Origin: Diphasiastrum complanatum | Taxonomy: Eukaryota; Streptophyta; Lycopodiopsida; Lycopodiales; Lycopodiaceae | Assembly: GCA_029204225.1 (NCBI GenBank) | Contig: CM055107.1 | Span: forward strand, 17,080,809-17,144,808 | Reading direction: 5' to 3' | DNA: 64,000 nt | Translations under genes and position numbers: made by a program | In this document: positions 1 through 11,446 of the stretch, one piece after another | Layout of the letters: each line of letters begins with the position of its first letter | How positions within the stretch are numbered: position 1 is the first letter of the stretch | Notes under the pieces: model-generated | The model's input: the letters and a program-made list of their open reading frames with translations, nothing else | Told to the model about the DNA's origin: nothing | Databases searched by the model: none

Positions 1-9
1 AAGGACGCA

Positions 10-240
10 TTGCGGCGGATGGTTTTCAGCGAGGCCTTCGGGGACTTTACAAACCTCCCACATTCGGCATTTTTCCAGTCCACTATGTACGGCGATGAGT
101 TCTGGAGAGCTGCTGAGGAGATTACTGGGATCCTTCTACCCATTTTCAGAGTGCTGCGCCTAGTAGACCGTGAGGGGTGCACCCTCGGTCTCATTTACGA
201 GTTCATGGACCACATCGGCGAGGGGATTTTGACGTCATCC
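10..240 (+). pseudogene. hAT-type transposase fragment (DUF659-like)
   Basis: The frame reads FWRAAEEITGILLPIFRVLR followed by LVDREG and GLIYEFMDH. This resembles the block of plant hAT-derived proteins (DUF659 and hAT families) in which a Trp-containing helix is followed by P-hydrophobic-VLR-hydrophobic-VD and then G-x-IYE-x-MD. Only this block is visible, with no BED zinc finger and no C-terminal dimerisation domain, and the window edge cuts the 5' side. It directly abuts a Ty3/gypsy RNase H fragment. It is a transposase relic without inferred function. The match is from memory of the family pattern. Confidence 0.55.
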
Positions 241-315
241 TTGGACGAGCACAGGTATGACTCTTCAGTGTCTAGTTTGTTGTTTCACACTCAAGTCTGA
301 TGCGTTTCTTTTATG

Positions 316-1003
316 CTTTGGTTCTGTGCTCAAGATTGTTGATCCCAACAAGCCCTTTGACCTAGAGACGGATGCAAGTGGCATTGCCGTAGGTGCAGTG
401 TTAAGTCAAGAGGGTAGACCTGTTGCCTTTGAAAATAGGAAATTGACGCCAGCACAGCAGAGATATCCCACACACGAGCAGGAGCTGTATGCGATCATAC
501 ATGTGCTCAAGGTGTGGCAACATTACCTGTATGGCGCCGAATTTTACGTGTATACTGACCATCATACTTTGAAGTACTTTTGCAATCAGCCAGATTTGAG
601 AGGTCGCCAAGCTCGGTGGGCCGAGCTGATGCAGGAATTTCATTTGGAAATTCGCTTCCGAAGAGGGAAGGAAAATGTGGTCGTTGATATACTATCTCGG
701 ATACTGCATCAGATGAGCTTTACTGTAGTTGACAGTGATCTCATGGAGGAGATCAAGAAGGCTCAGCAGGACGATCCACATTGTCAACGTGTGTGGCCTG
801 AGGCACGCCAGGTTTTTGATCATTGGGAAGAGTCAGCCGAGGCTGTCGCTCCCGTAGAGACACACACTGGGACATATTTAACATACACCGTGAAGGAAGG
901 TATGTTATTGAAAAATGGAAAAGTTTTCGTAGGTACGGTTCTCACGAGCATAACTCTCTCCCCCGGCCATAGCCCTGGACAAGTTATCCCGTGCCATCTC
1001 TAG
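316..1003 (+). pseudogene. Ty3/gypsy RNase H fragment of pol
   Basis: The frame opens with a reverse transcriptase connection segment (VDPNKPFDLETDASG) and runs through a Ty3/gypsy RNase H. The acidic residues are visible in LETDASG, in HEQELYAI and in YTDHHTLKYF, and the domain closes with KENVVVDILSR, where most relatives have ADALSR. A tail up to residue 240 resembles the linker before integrase (EEIKKAQQDDPHCQRVW). RT motifs upstream and a complete integrase downstream are both absent. The protein would degrade RNA in the RNA-DNA hybrid during retrotransposition. As a fragment it is a pseudogene. The neighbouring gypsy piece at 1021-1236 is on the other strand, so the two do not form one element. 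Confidence 0.93.
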
Positions 1004-1020
1004 CCTCTACTGCATTTGAG

Positions 1021-1236
1021 TCAAAAACTCTGCGGAGAGGCAAAGGGTGAATAACTAGGATGGATGTACCCCAACTTGCGATACTCCTCCAACATCCTTC
1101 TGACTTCTTCTTCCTCTTTTAGGCTCATCCTATGAGGCCCACATACTAGACTTGCCCCTGGAACGAGCTCAATACAATGCTCAACGTTCCGTCTAGGCGG
1201 CAATCCCTCTGGCATGTTACTAATTACTTGTGACAC
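1021..1236 (-). pseudogene. Ty3/gypsy reverse transcriptase, N-terminal fragment
   Basis: The translation shows the signature that precedes RT domain I of plant Ty3/gypsy elements: GLPPRRNVEHCIELVPGA, then HRMSLKEEEEVRRMLEEYRK, then LGYIHPSYSPFASP. In relatives this reads roughly LPPxRxxxHxIxLxPGAxP followed by YRMSPxExxExxxQLxEL and GFIRPSxSPxGAPV. The palm-domain YxDD motif is missing because the fragment stops at 1021. It runs head-on into the plus-strand RNase H fragment, so the junction near 1010 is a rearrangement or nested insertion. Confidence 0.85.
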
Positions 1237-2149
1237 ACTGGTCCCAGCTTAGGACAGATGTCCACTCCGGTCACTGGCCTTTGACGACTGTCGGCCGCGA
1301 GCTCTCAAGTAACCGGTCGTGTCGGGTTAGAACGAGACCGGGCTCTAACAGGGTCCCATGTATTTAAATAATGTACAACTTATAATAACATTAGTGCTAA
1401 GCCAAAGGGGTAAAATGGGCTAATATTGCTCTTCAACACCTATGGTGATCAATCAAGATTGACTAGGAGCATATTAAATATAATGGGACACCTTGCAAGG
1501 ACAAAATGTGTTGACAATGTTCTATGCATGAGGTGGAAATGGAAGAGCATTTCATCTTCGATTGTTCATTGTACTATGAGATTAGGGGCCAACATTACTT
1601 CAAAAGTAGCATGTTACGTTAATGTTCAATAATAGAGTATGAGGATTAGAGACAAGTTGCCCTGATGCTTCGAGAGAAGTTTTACCTTAGAGATGATACA
1701 CATCAAGTTCCTACTACCTGACAAAGATAGATCACTTCGTGGATGACTCCCTCATTCCATTCAGACATCTAAATTGATGCCAAAGAGGTCTACCAGTATG
1801 ATACCTGTTAATGAGCTGCATATCATTCTAGACGTACATTTCTAGCACCATAGTGGCTCACATAGCCTACGTTACATCATATTTTGGCATTTTAAGATTC
1901 ATCAGCAAGTCAGAGTAACTCTTTTCTTATAGCATTTACTTCGTCGAGTTTTCCAATATTGAAGCTTTCATTTCAGTACATGATTTTCATTTACTGAAAG
2001 TACATTTTACAATTGAGTTATTTACTCTACTTTACTATGATGTACATTAGTTTAAGTTTCAAAATATGTTCACACTCCTACTGCTCCATACACACTTGAA
2101 ATGTACGCACTAGTCTTACATACCTTAAGGTACTTCAAAGAGATTGATT

Positions 2150-2211
<62 letters not shown>

Positions 2212-2977
2212 CACAACAAATTTCCAAGTCGAATGATATCACATGTGAAGGATGATGATATATGAACGTTTCTTCATATAAGTTTCAATTTATCAACTCC
2301 ATGTATAGCATAACAGGACAAGAACATACCAGTTAGCATCCAAGTATAGTGCTCTCAAGTGCAGTTGATATATATACCAATTGAATGCTTATAGCACAAC
2401 CTAGCAAACAAACTATTTATGACCTCTCGGAAAGCAAACTGCCTTGGTCATGACAGCAGTAATAGGGCAATTGGATACATATACTGGCAATTGTCTTGTT
2501 CAATAAAAACACTTGTAACATAGTCATATATTCACCTTCAGCTCCACAGGACAGTACTTGGACAAGGTAGGTAAAAAATGCACACTTGAGTTTAAGAAAA
2601 AGCCAAAAAGCTGCCAATTTGGATACCTATGCAAATCTGAATATCTGCTGATACACCAGAAAATACATTAAATAAAACTCCAGAGACCAGAATAATAACA
2701 ATGGACTGCTATCTCAATGTGGTGCAAGATATTGGCCGATCAAGTGTGTTCGAAGCCTCCATGTTTATTTTGAATAGGCAGGTTAAAGATGTGAATTTCT
2801 TGATGATACTTTTAGCTGCTCAAGAGAGTAGCATTTGTAAGTCGGAAAGGCATGGCAATTCCCAGCCACAAACTGAAATAAGACAAAGTCATGGCAGGCA
2901 CGAAAGCAAAGGATGTGGATAATCACCCTAGTGATAACAATGAGAAAAATAATAATTCAGAGCTATTTGCTACTTAC
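1237..2977 (-). other. Non-coding stretch, probably part of GLDH intron 2
   Basis: No exon with recognisable GLDH residues was found here on the minus strand. I looked for the conserved continuation after the KKHK residues that end exon 2, including the IPYTD-type motif. The sequence is AT-rich with a CT dinucleotide run. Because exon 2 ends in a clean GTAAGT donor at 2977, this stretch is best read as the start of a long intron 2 that continues beyond the window. Confidence 0.5.
2155..2206. repeat. (CT)n microsatellite
   Basis: About 26 uninterrupted CT units. It lies in the presumed GLDH intron 2. Confidence 0.98.
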
Positions 2978-5900
2978 TTATGCTTCTTGCGTATCTCTTT
3001 TACGTTCGTTGCAAAGGTGTACTCCAAAAGCCGATGTCTTGGCACACATTGAAGTGTAGCTTCAGCTACAACACCTAAGGCACCAAGCCCACAGCGAGCC
3101 AAGTAGAATAAATCTGCATTGGATTGAGGCGAAAGCTCCAATGTTCCGAGTGCAGGAGTGACCAGCTTAAGGCTGATGACTTGCTCATCAACCGGTGGAA
3201 TTACAGCCCCAGTTCCATGTGCACTAACCTGAAGGGAGTTGAAGAAGCACATTAGTGCCAGATAATGACCAGAAGTCAGAATTCTGATATAAATATTGTG
3301 CAATTGGGAATATGAGTTTGTGATTTCTATGAATGATTCTACAGCTTTAGATTTCAGAACAAACTATCTAAGAAACAATAAACACATTCACCTGATACAT
3401 AGCTGGAAGCACCGAGATCCTAGAAATGGTCAGTTTTAGAACTGTGTGAGAAAAAAGTGAGGATTTTCCATATAATGTCTTTTAGCTGAACCGCCTTAAA
3501 AGTTCATCAGCGAGCTCACATGCTTTTTCAGGTAAAAGCCTACCTTTCAAGTATCAAATCTCTTCAAAATTATGCAATAGGAATATTCAAAATAGAAGGA
3601 AGTCATGCAAGTGACATGATTTACGTGCTGAAAAGTTGCTATTTCAGCCGTAAGGGGCATGTTTGGTAGACCCTGGCAATGCAGATCTCTCAACAGCAAT
3701 TGAACATATTTTTCTGGAGTAAATGTTTTGGACAGATAATGAACATGAATTACAATGGCTTTTTTTTTGTCATTGTGGAGATTTGTAACTCAAGGAGTGT
3801 GATGATACTAAATGTTTCACAAGCATGCCAAACCAAATAAATGATAAAACATTGACAGAATCACAATTGTACAAGCCTGTAGTTTTAGGATATAAATATC
3901 ATTTTTTCATAAGTGCCTTCATTCAGCAATGTATGTTATTCATCTGAAAACTTGTGTCACAGTTTGCCACCTCCACTCCTTGATAACCTGCGCATTTGGA
4001 CTGATTATGTCACCGCCTTACATACAATTCATACTGATTCCTTTCAGGTCTGGATCGAACCATTTCTTCAGAACCTGAAACAACTGATCGATTGCGTGTG
4101 CCTGGGGACAAGGAACTGAACGTCCTACCAAGTCCGAAGAATTACAAGCACACTCATTTCCATCTTACACTTTCTTAGACATACTCTCTATTGGTCCTAT
4201 TTTTAGTATGAGACAGGCAACTTCTACTAGGCTTGGGAAGGTGTTACAAACTACACAACCACAACCCGCCAGGAGCCAATTACCCACAAGGAACCGAACG
4301 TCACACAATCCACCCCACCGTACATTCCTCATGATAAGTGAAATCCTTCAACCAGCACATGTATGAAACACAATCCACAATATTCATGCATTTGACTGTT
4401 TAAGGCAAAAGCATATAAGGAGAAGAAATATCCACATTTCCATTCAATTCAACGTGTGAGCCGTTATGCAAGAACGACAAACTGTGAGTTACATAGTTTT
4501 CTTTAACGACTCATTCCTCTCATAGAACCGCTCCTTACCAAGTATCACATGTACGTTATCCAGAAAGTCTAGATTGTCTTTATAGGCTTGTATTTGAATC
4601 GGCAAATGAGGGACTATCCAGTCCCATACTTGGCTTTCCACTCCCGTAGCCAGCTTTACAACATAATGGTGGTCACTTTGCTTTGTTTTCACCTTTAGCC
4701 TCTGCAATAATTAAGAGTTTATAAAATTGTGTAGAACCATCATCAAATAAAATTGTTACGGCTTGGCCACCAACGACCCCTTCATCCGAATTAAGTCGTG
4801 GGGACCAAAAACTGTCGTATTAAAGTAGCAATGCTCACACACATAATTATTAGCTAATTATTAGCGAAGGAAAGATCAATACTAGAAATGCTAGAGTTAC
4901 CTGGCGTCTTAAAAGAAGCCCCTTTAGCTTGCCTCCGTTTCTTTTGGGCATTCCTTTGCCACATGACGTGGTTCCATGCAACTAAAGCATAGATTATCGC
5001 TTCTGGCTTTCACAAAAGCCTCTTGGTCCATGGTAGATCTTTTCTTTGACTTACCAGGACCTAAAGGTGCCTCCTTTGCCTTATCTTTTCCTTTCTTTGA
5101 AAAGAATGGTTTCTTACCCTTTGCTTCGAGTTGAACACCAGGCTTAGGCCTAGCCATTATACGAGTGTCATCGTATATACAGGCGAAGCGAACCGCATCA
5201 TCAAGGGTAAGAGGCTAGTTCCTCCTAACCTCTAGCTGATAATCTCTAGGCAAACCTAGAATAAAATGCAACTTAACCAAAAAAGGATCTATCCTAGTTG
5301 CAAAACGAGAATATATCCCTTGGAATTCTTGCAAATACTGATCAAAGGGCTAGTTCCAGAGTGAAACATAACTTTTCTCCACAATTATGTGTGTTCTTTT
5401 GGCACCCAGAAATACTTTCGAAAGCTTGTTTTTTTATAAGAAATTTACTCATTTCATAGACTCATTTCGAACATTAGGAACAGAATGTTCCTTACCACAA
5501 CAAAATTCTATGGGAGATAGTCCTTGTGCACCTCCTACGAGTTCTGATGTTCTGAGGCTTGCCATGACCAGATGATACGTCAGGCAGGTAAGTACAACTT
5601 ACAAGGAACTTGGTGGCATGGCTGGAAAATTTGACCAAAATGTCATAGTATTTATGGTGATTTCTGTATGTAAAGATGTAAACACTCATCTCTTAAGACA
5701 GAACACGTAGACCTCACAATGTTTTATTGGCAAAGCCGTTCCTTACTTCACATCTGAACAGATGTTTGGCGCTTCCCAAATACTGGATAGAAGTTACAAA
5801 ATGATTATTTTTACAAACCAAACCATCTGAAAGTAATGAAATCTAATTTTGCCACACTCAGGAAAAGCATAGGAAACATACCTGAATAAAGCCTCCAATT

Positions 5901-6862
5901 TGCTGCTCCTTGATAGAAGCAAAGTTTTGTAAAGTGAGACCATGAGGTTTTAACTCCTCAACAACCTGCCCCACTCTGGCCCCTGCTTGCACTGTGACCC
6001 TATTTTCCTCCTTATCAATGTCTACAATCTTATCCATCAATGCTAGATTTATCATTCCATCATCACTGAGGCCGATCCCATTTGGTGACAAACCTGATCC
6101 AACAGGCCTGATTTTCTGCTTCTTCTTGTTAGCATCCTTGACTATGGCTTCCAGCTCTTTCAAGGACTCTGGCTGGAGATAATTCTTCGTTTTAGCTTCA
6201 TGAGTGCCACTCCAATTAGTCACTGTGTGCTCTTCTTGTGGAAGTTGCTGCTTAGTTTTGTTAGGGTTTGGATAGAAGTAATATGTGGCTAAACCACTCC
6301 CTGCCAAAAGGAAGCCGTATGCTACATAGCGGCCTACTTGAGAATGGGGAGGCTGAAAAGGGCTTGAGGAGGAACAGAATTGTCTCCCCTCGACTGAAAA
6401 TGCATGTGCAGGATGATTCCATGAAGGGATTTCAGCTGAGGGGGTTATTTTTGAGTTCAATGAAGCAGGCAGAACGATAGACGCACCTGACGCATTGAGT
6501 GCCCCTTTTGAATACAAGCTACTGGTAGATGAAAAGCTTCTGTTTGGTGGAATTAGCCAATGCAACCCTGAAGTGGTTTCCCCTACGCAAGAATGATGTT
6601 TACAGGGATAGGAATTATTTATGTTAGTATGCTTAGATATACCGGCTGCATGTTGATGTTTTAGATTTTCAAATGAGTTAGATGATATAAATTTCTTTTC
6701 CGACTGGTTTGCATTCTTAGCAAATAGGATTTGAATGGCAGATTCAAAGGCGGTAAGTGCATGCAATGATTTGAATGTTTGCACTGGACAAACAACACTT
6801 CCTAGCCAAGAGCTCTTCCTGGAGCGTCCCAGCTCCCGTTTGAAGATTCCTGATTGTCTCAT
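2978..6862 (-). CDS. GLDH: L-galactono-1,4-lactone dehydrogenase, 5' half (exons 1-2)
   Basis: GLDH oxidises L-galactono-1,4-lactone to ascorbate in the mitochondrial inner membrane, passing electrons to cytochrome c; in plants it also assists complex I assembly. Exon 1 is 6862-5882 (327 codons, donor GTATGT) and exon 2 is 3228-2978 (acceptor TTCAG, donor GTAAGT, ending inside a codon). Seen in order: an Arg/Ser-rich presequence, one hydrophobic segment at about residues 179-197, then from residue 216 the FAD-binding domain (NWSGTHE, RPVGSGLSPNGIGL, VTVQAG, LQNFASIKEQQIGG, AHGTGA, LARCGLGALGVVAEATLQC). The Leu in SGLSPNG is where covalent-flavin relatives carry His, as in plant GLDH. The Ala of VQAG matches the reported oxygen-gatekeeper Ala. 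The presequence is long (about 215 residues against roughly 110-120 in Arabidopsis), but no later Met precedes the FAD domain, so this start is the only one. The substrate domain and C-terminus lie beyond base 1. Whether the gene is intact cannot be judged. Confidence 0.93.
3229..4488 (-). other. GLDH intron 1, distal part, no gene seen
   Basis: AT-rich intron sequence between the acceptor of exon 2 and the retroelement fragment. It holds only short shadow reading frames and no recognisable motif. Confidence 0.6.
4489..5350 (-). mobile_element. Ty3/gypsy gag-protease fragment inside GLDH intron 1
   Basis: Reading the minus strand, broken frames give the end of gag (KLHFILGLP, then TLDDAVRFACIYDD), a basic stretch, and a zinc knuckle LCFSCMEPRHVAKECPK (CX2CX4HX4C). 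After a gap comes a retropepsin C-terminal part: DHHYVVKLATG, then WIVPHLPIQIQAYKD, and VILGKERFYERN, where relatives read VILGKPWF. The DSGA-type catalytic turn is not present in an open frame. There are stops and indels throughout. The gag part matches the fragment at 52665-53741 (LPKEFQLEVQRN, TIEDAVRFAKIFDD), so both belong to one gypsy lineage. It is in the same orientation as the gene and would be spliced out. Confidence 0.85.
5351..5881 (-). other. GLDH intron 1, proximal part
   Basis: Intron sequence next to the GTATGT donor at 5881. AT-rich, no recognisable coding or repeat signal. Confidence 0.6.
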
Positions 6863-7400
6863 TTCTCAACAGTAAGGCAATGCCAGTGCGACCTTCACAA
6901 ATTATTATTCTGAATCATACGGAAATATTGCATTTCAGAGCTATCTTTTCTTGCCCGCTCATGAAACTACTCTAAAACATTATTAAGTCCGAAACAAAGC
7001 ACTTGAAGCAGCACGACTTGGTAATTAAAAGCAAAGCAATCAACCAGAATGCATTTACTACTTGGCACAAAGAACAAATACAATAGATGGAACAGTCTTC
7101 TTACAGAGATATGAAGCTTAATCCCACAAGAGGGAAAATATGAAACGTAATGCAAACTACAACGATCTTTGCAGCAATCCAAGGGTCAGTTCCGGAAGCT
7201 CGTCGATCCCTATCATTGTTGGCAGAGCGAGCGATTCGGCTCCCAGTCAGTGAAGGGAGAACGAGAATCTGAAACCAACGTTGGCAGTGTGAACAGGTTC
7301 TTATATAAGCTGGTGAACGGAGAGGCTTATCAACGTAAGCAAAATACCTTTGGGGGCCTACTGGACTCTTTGGACCATGCACCATGCACACCTTCTAGGG
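6863..7400 (-). promoter_or_regulatory. Presumed GLDH 5' UTR and promoter region
   Basis: This lies directly upstream of the GLDH start codon. An open minus frame across 7391-7101 shows no family signature and is treated as a shadow. A transcription start or TATA box cannot be assigned with confidence. A 5' UTR intron is possible but not shown. Confidence 0.4.
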
Positions 7401-8224
7401 CTACTTAAGGAGTGCACCCGGGGTGAGTGCACCGTGTTAAGAGTAAAAGGAAATGTGCACCATGTTAGGAGTTAAAGAGGAGGAACAGATATGATACTCA
7501 TCATGTGGACGCCTTTGTGGTTCATGTACGTTTCTCTTTTAAGTGAATATAATGATACCGTTGGCACAATTCATATCACGATATCTCATTTCTTGAGCTG
7601 AAAGTCTCTTTTGGCATGACATCAAATTTGCGAAAATGCATTAAGACCACATGGCAAGGTGCAATGAATCGCTACCTAATGGGCAAATAAGCAACAGGTT
7701 ACTCCTCCATTCAAGGAAAAGTGATATTTTGATATCAACTTTACTAACACTTCCCCCATCCCTTTGCCACTAGGACCAATAGATATTAAGGAGGGAAGAA
7801 ATGTGTGACCCTCTCCTAAGAGTTTTCGATTACTCAAAGATAGCTTGGTTTTTATCAGCAATTGTTTTGTGCTCTCATCATCTGATTTGTACATGCTACT
7901 TACTAAATCAATCTATCCTTCTTATTGCGTTTAGTATCATGTCAGAATGTAATGCTTCTCTGTAGTTATTTGTAACTGATAAATCTCTTAGCGTTTTGTT
8001 TGTTCATTGCAATACATTATTGTTTGCTACAAAATCACTGTAGTGCTAACGATTTCAAAGTTGGTTGTTATAAGATTGAACGTGACTTCTGTCATTATAG
8101 CTTTGTTCAATATTGATAGGCGTAGTCATGCATTAGGAAAGGAGGCTTATTCCGTTGCACTCGATAAGTTGCTTACAGTCTTCGATTTGTCCAACCGACT
8201 CACTTCACCTCCCTCTTTCCAACA
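7401..8224. other. Unassigned; may contain a copia 5' LTR
   Basis: The stretch ends at TTTCCA-AC just before a plus-strand primer-binding site, the usual place for the 3' end of a 5' LTR. No second copy of this sequence was found in the window, so the LTR length cannot be set. A short duplicated phrase (GTGCACC followed by GTGTTA or ATGTTA) occurs near 7427 and 7455. Confidence 0.35.
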
Positions 8225-8236
8225 TGGTATCAGAGC
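8225..8236 (+). promoter_or_regulatory. Retrotransposon primer-binding site (tRNA-iMet type)
   Basis: TGGTATCAGAGC is complementary to the 3' end of plant initiator methionine tRNA and is the standard minus-strand primer site of Ty1/copia elements. It precedes a copia gag on the same strand by about 200 bp. Confidence 0.85.
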
Positions 8237-8402
8237 ATATACTGTTATATCATAGCTCTACTACTTGATATCTTTCACAATATCAAAGCGATATCATTAG
8301 ATACTTTTCATAGTATCATATCAGAGCACACTTGCTCTTATTCTTCAATTTGTGGTATCAAATTTTAGTATCAGATAATTGATGTCCAATTGTAGCGCAT
8401 CA

Positions 8403-9412
8403 CGACATCATTCTTAACGTCATCGATTTATCGACAGACCAATGTTCCAGATAGATTCTCAAAGTAAAACTGGTCTCATCGCAGACAGGCTGAATGGATC
8501 CAATTACTATTTGTGAAAATTTAAGATGAAGACCTTGCTAATCGTCAACGAGTTGTGGGATATTGTCACAAGTATCAAAGTGAAGCTTGAAGATGACACA
8601 GCCGACTCAAAATGGAAGTCGAAGGATGGTAAAGTCTTTTTGCTTATTATCCTCAATATATCAGACACTTAGATTGGCCACATATCTGAAACTCAAACTT
8701 CGAAAGAAGTATGGGACATCCTGAGCTCACTATATGATGTGAGAGACGTAACTTCCAAGTTATATCTAAGAAGAAAATGTTTCACTCTCAAGATGTCAAA
8801 TGGTGATTCACTTCAGAATTACGTTAACCAGTTTAAGAGTCTCTTGCAACAGATGGTCGTTGTCGGATCGATCATTAACGATCAAGACACAATAATGACA
8901 TTGCTTTCAAGCTTGCCCTCTACATACGAGAACTGGGTGATGATCAAATCGACACACTCATATTTAACTCTAGAGTTATCACTATGTTGCTGCAAGAAGA
9001 CAATCGAAGAAGTCAAGAAATTTTGTCGACTTCATCATCTCTTGCTCTATATGTCAATAAAGGCTCAAAACGACAGAAGCAGAAAAGCTCTAAGCAATCC
9101 GCAATAAATAAAAAACTGATGCAAAGTCAAGAACAATTATCAAATCCACATTCGATGAAGAAGATGTTCTGTAAGTATTGCAAGCACACTAGTCATGAGA
9201 TCCAGGATTGTTGGGTATTAAAAGCAAAGAATGCCATCAAGCAATCTAATCAACAAGCGAATGCAATCACAGCATCTCCCGACCTCGACATGGACGAAGG
9301 AGCGTTTATGGTCAAAGACCAAAAGGCACTATTGGATAATTTTTCGTTTTTGGATTCTGGAGCTACTCAATATATGACCAGTCATCGTGATCATTTTCAC
9401 TCCTATGCGCCG
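8403..9412 (+). pseudogene. Ty1/copia gag to protease, broken
   Basis: The plus frame reads a copia gag: LNGSNYYL then stop then KFKMKTLL, NELWDIVTS, SKEVWDILSSLYDVRDVTSK, SNGDSLQNYVNQFKSLLQQM, TLLSSLPSTYENWV. A CX2CX4HX4C knuckle follows (CKYCKHTSHEIQDC) and then a retropepsin turn FLDSGATQYMTSHR. The stop in NYYL-x-KFKMK replaces a Trp codon (TGG to TGA), and another stop replaces Gln in SDT-x-IGH; a frameshift lies near 8970. The protease is cut off at 9412, 14 residues after its catalytic Asp. The same family recurs on the minus strand at 14400-15351, where the protease is also damaged. Integrase, RT and RNase H are missing. Confidence 0.9.
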
Positions 9413-9472
9413 CCAAGCTAGATGTACACCTCTTGTTTTGACTGTGAGTCAGCTAACCAGTGATGGAATTGT
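9413..9472 (+). repeat. 60-bp fragment of repeat family X
   Basis: This piece, beginning AGCTAGATGTACACCTCTTG and ending GATGGAATTGTGA, matches 29936-29997 with few differences, in the same orientation. It sits exactly between the truncated copia protease and a minus-strand gypsy fragment. Confidence 0.8.
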
Positions 9473-11390
9473 GACCACATCATCCAATGTATAACGTTTA
9501 AAATGTTTGGGCATATCATGCTGGACTACATCTGCTTGTTCCTTTTCAAAAGGACTTGTCATGGATCTTCGCTTAGCATTCTTAGCAGGAATTGATCGTG
9601 GAGGTGATGAATTCCGAGACGATGATGTCTTGCTAGAATTCTGACTTGTAGAATCATCCTCGACTTTTCCTTTGTCTTTATCTAGTAAGGGTGGCACATT
9701 CGCTGAATCAATCTTTTGGGAAGGATTTTTCCATTTTAGAAACGTATTATAATGTTGCTTGGCTTGTTTCTTTGTCATTGACCCTTTGATCCTGTCTTCC
9801 TTCAATATAACTGCTTTGGGAGATTTTATTGTTGGTTATTTAGGAACATTACGCACTCCAAATCTGGTCGGATCCATATGACTGAGAATCTACTCATCCG
9901 TAAGTTCTGCATTGTCATCATAAGTCAAGGCATGACTCACAGGTATGAGGTCATCTTCAATCGGATCTGGTATAGGTTCCGTTGATATCCAAGCTACATT
10001 TAGCACATTCAAGGAAAAACTGATCGATGTATCAATCAATTGTTGCAAGAGCTTCATTCTAGTTGACAGTATCCGTTTGAGAATCTTAATGAGCTTCCAA
10101 ATTTTTCTCTGATCGGTCACAAGTATGATCCGTTGTCAATGAATCATCATTCTCTGTCTGAACCATTGGTCTGATCGCCCAAGTTGCAGGATCAACTTTT
10201 ACTGCACGTTCATGATTTTTAAAAGTGATTTTCCCAGTACCCTAGTTATGAATTACTTGCGCAACTCATAACCATGGACGTCCCAATAGGACTCGGTAGA
10301 CATTTGGTGCTTTTGATAAGTCCATTACTACAAAAGTAATGACGAACTGTATTCTTGCAATTCTAACAGGTATATCTTCAACCATTCCTTGCGAACGAAC
10401 TGTCGTTTGATCAGCTAGCTTAATGGCAAAAGTCACAGGCTTTATCTTTGTAAGGCCCCATTTTTCACATAGCTTTGTAGAAATCAGGCTAACTCCTAAA
10501 CCGCCATCTATCACAACTACTTCCTTTAAGAAATTGTCTATGTTGTATCGGCAGAGTGATATTCTTTTGTTCACTTTCCCAAGCGGCTTCGACATGGAGT
10601 ACTTCATTAGCTTCTTCAAATCCAGCACAAAAAAGTGGCTCTTGATGGACTTCTGGTTCTGCTTGAGCTAACTTTTGCGCTAAGACTTCTTTTGCTTTGC
10701 ACCAACTTTAGGAACTCTCCCAATGGAATATTAATCTTACTAGATAAAATATTCATGAGCAGTTCTATTTGCGGCACTTCTGGTTCAGTCATCTTGAAGG
10801 GTTCTTCATGATGATGCAACTGATCATTCATATTTGTACATGAATTTCTTGGTGGCTGCAATGGTGAAGAACGAACCTTCGGTTGTTGCTTTAGCAGCTT
10901 CAAGCTCCTCTTCTTCTTGCAGATGTTTAATCCACTGCCTCATATCATGATATCTTCTTTTTTCTGCATGAAGATTTGGATAGACTCCAGATGTTGTTGG
11001 TATATCAGTTAACGGTATAGAATTAGCAAGTACTGGATCCGCTACTGGTTCTTTCTACTTCTGTGCTTTGGTGACCACCATCAAGGGTGCACTTGATTTA
11101 TTATGAGCTACTGGTCTTTGCTTGATTGTTATCAAATTTATAGGAGCTGTAGCTAGTGGTGGCTTCGGTCTTGCTAGGCAGTCTTTATAGCAATGCCCAT
11201 AACCACAATCATGACAGAATGGTACAAATTTTTCTTTATTTGGACATTCTGCAACTCTGTGATTTTTTCCACATGCAAAGCATTCAAGTGGTGCTCTGGT
11301 CCAGTTTCTAGATGCTTAGATAGCATACTGTTCTGAAGATCCACATTCTTGATCATTACCATAGTTCCATTATTCGGCACTTATGTACGG
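9473..11390 (-). pseudogene. Ty3/gypsy zinc-knuckle, protease and spacer region, broken
   Basis: Read on the minus strand in several frames: zinc knuckles (CFACGKNHRVAECP and CHDCGYGHC-Y-KDC), a proline/serine-rich linker, then a retropepsin-like domain at 10628-10266 (VVVIDGGLGVSLIS, KWGLTKIKPVTFAIKLADQ, YRVLLGRPWL). DGG in place of DSG/DTG occurs in several plant gypsy groups. It ends with the linker before RT (FKRYTLDDVVTIPS). The same order and motifs occur at 47209-49438 and part at 62932-63228, so all three belong to one lineage. RT and beyond are absent here. Frameshifts separate the parts. Confidence 0.85.
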
Positions 11391-11446
11391 TTCTGGTTCC
11401 ATCAAATTGGCATGAGGAGCGGAATGCTTTGGTGAGACAGGTAAGG

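Noticed and set aside
2417-2617. Possible GLDH exon 3 on the minus strand (a Tyr-rich frame near 2440-2500)
   Set aside because: A few residues (QLPYY) vaguely recall the IPYTD motif, but the frame has no acceptable splice sites, no further GLDH motifs and needs several indels.
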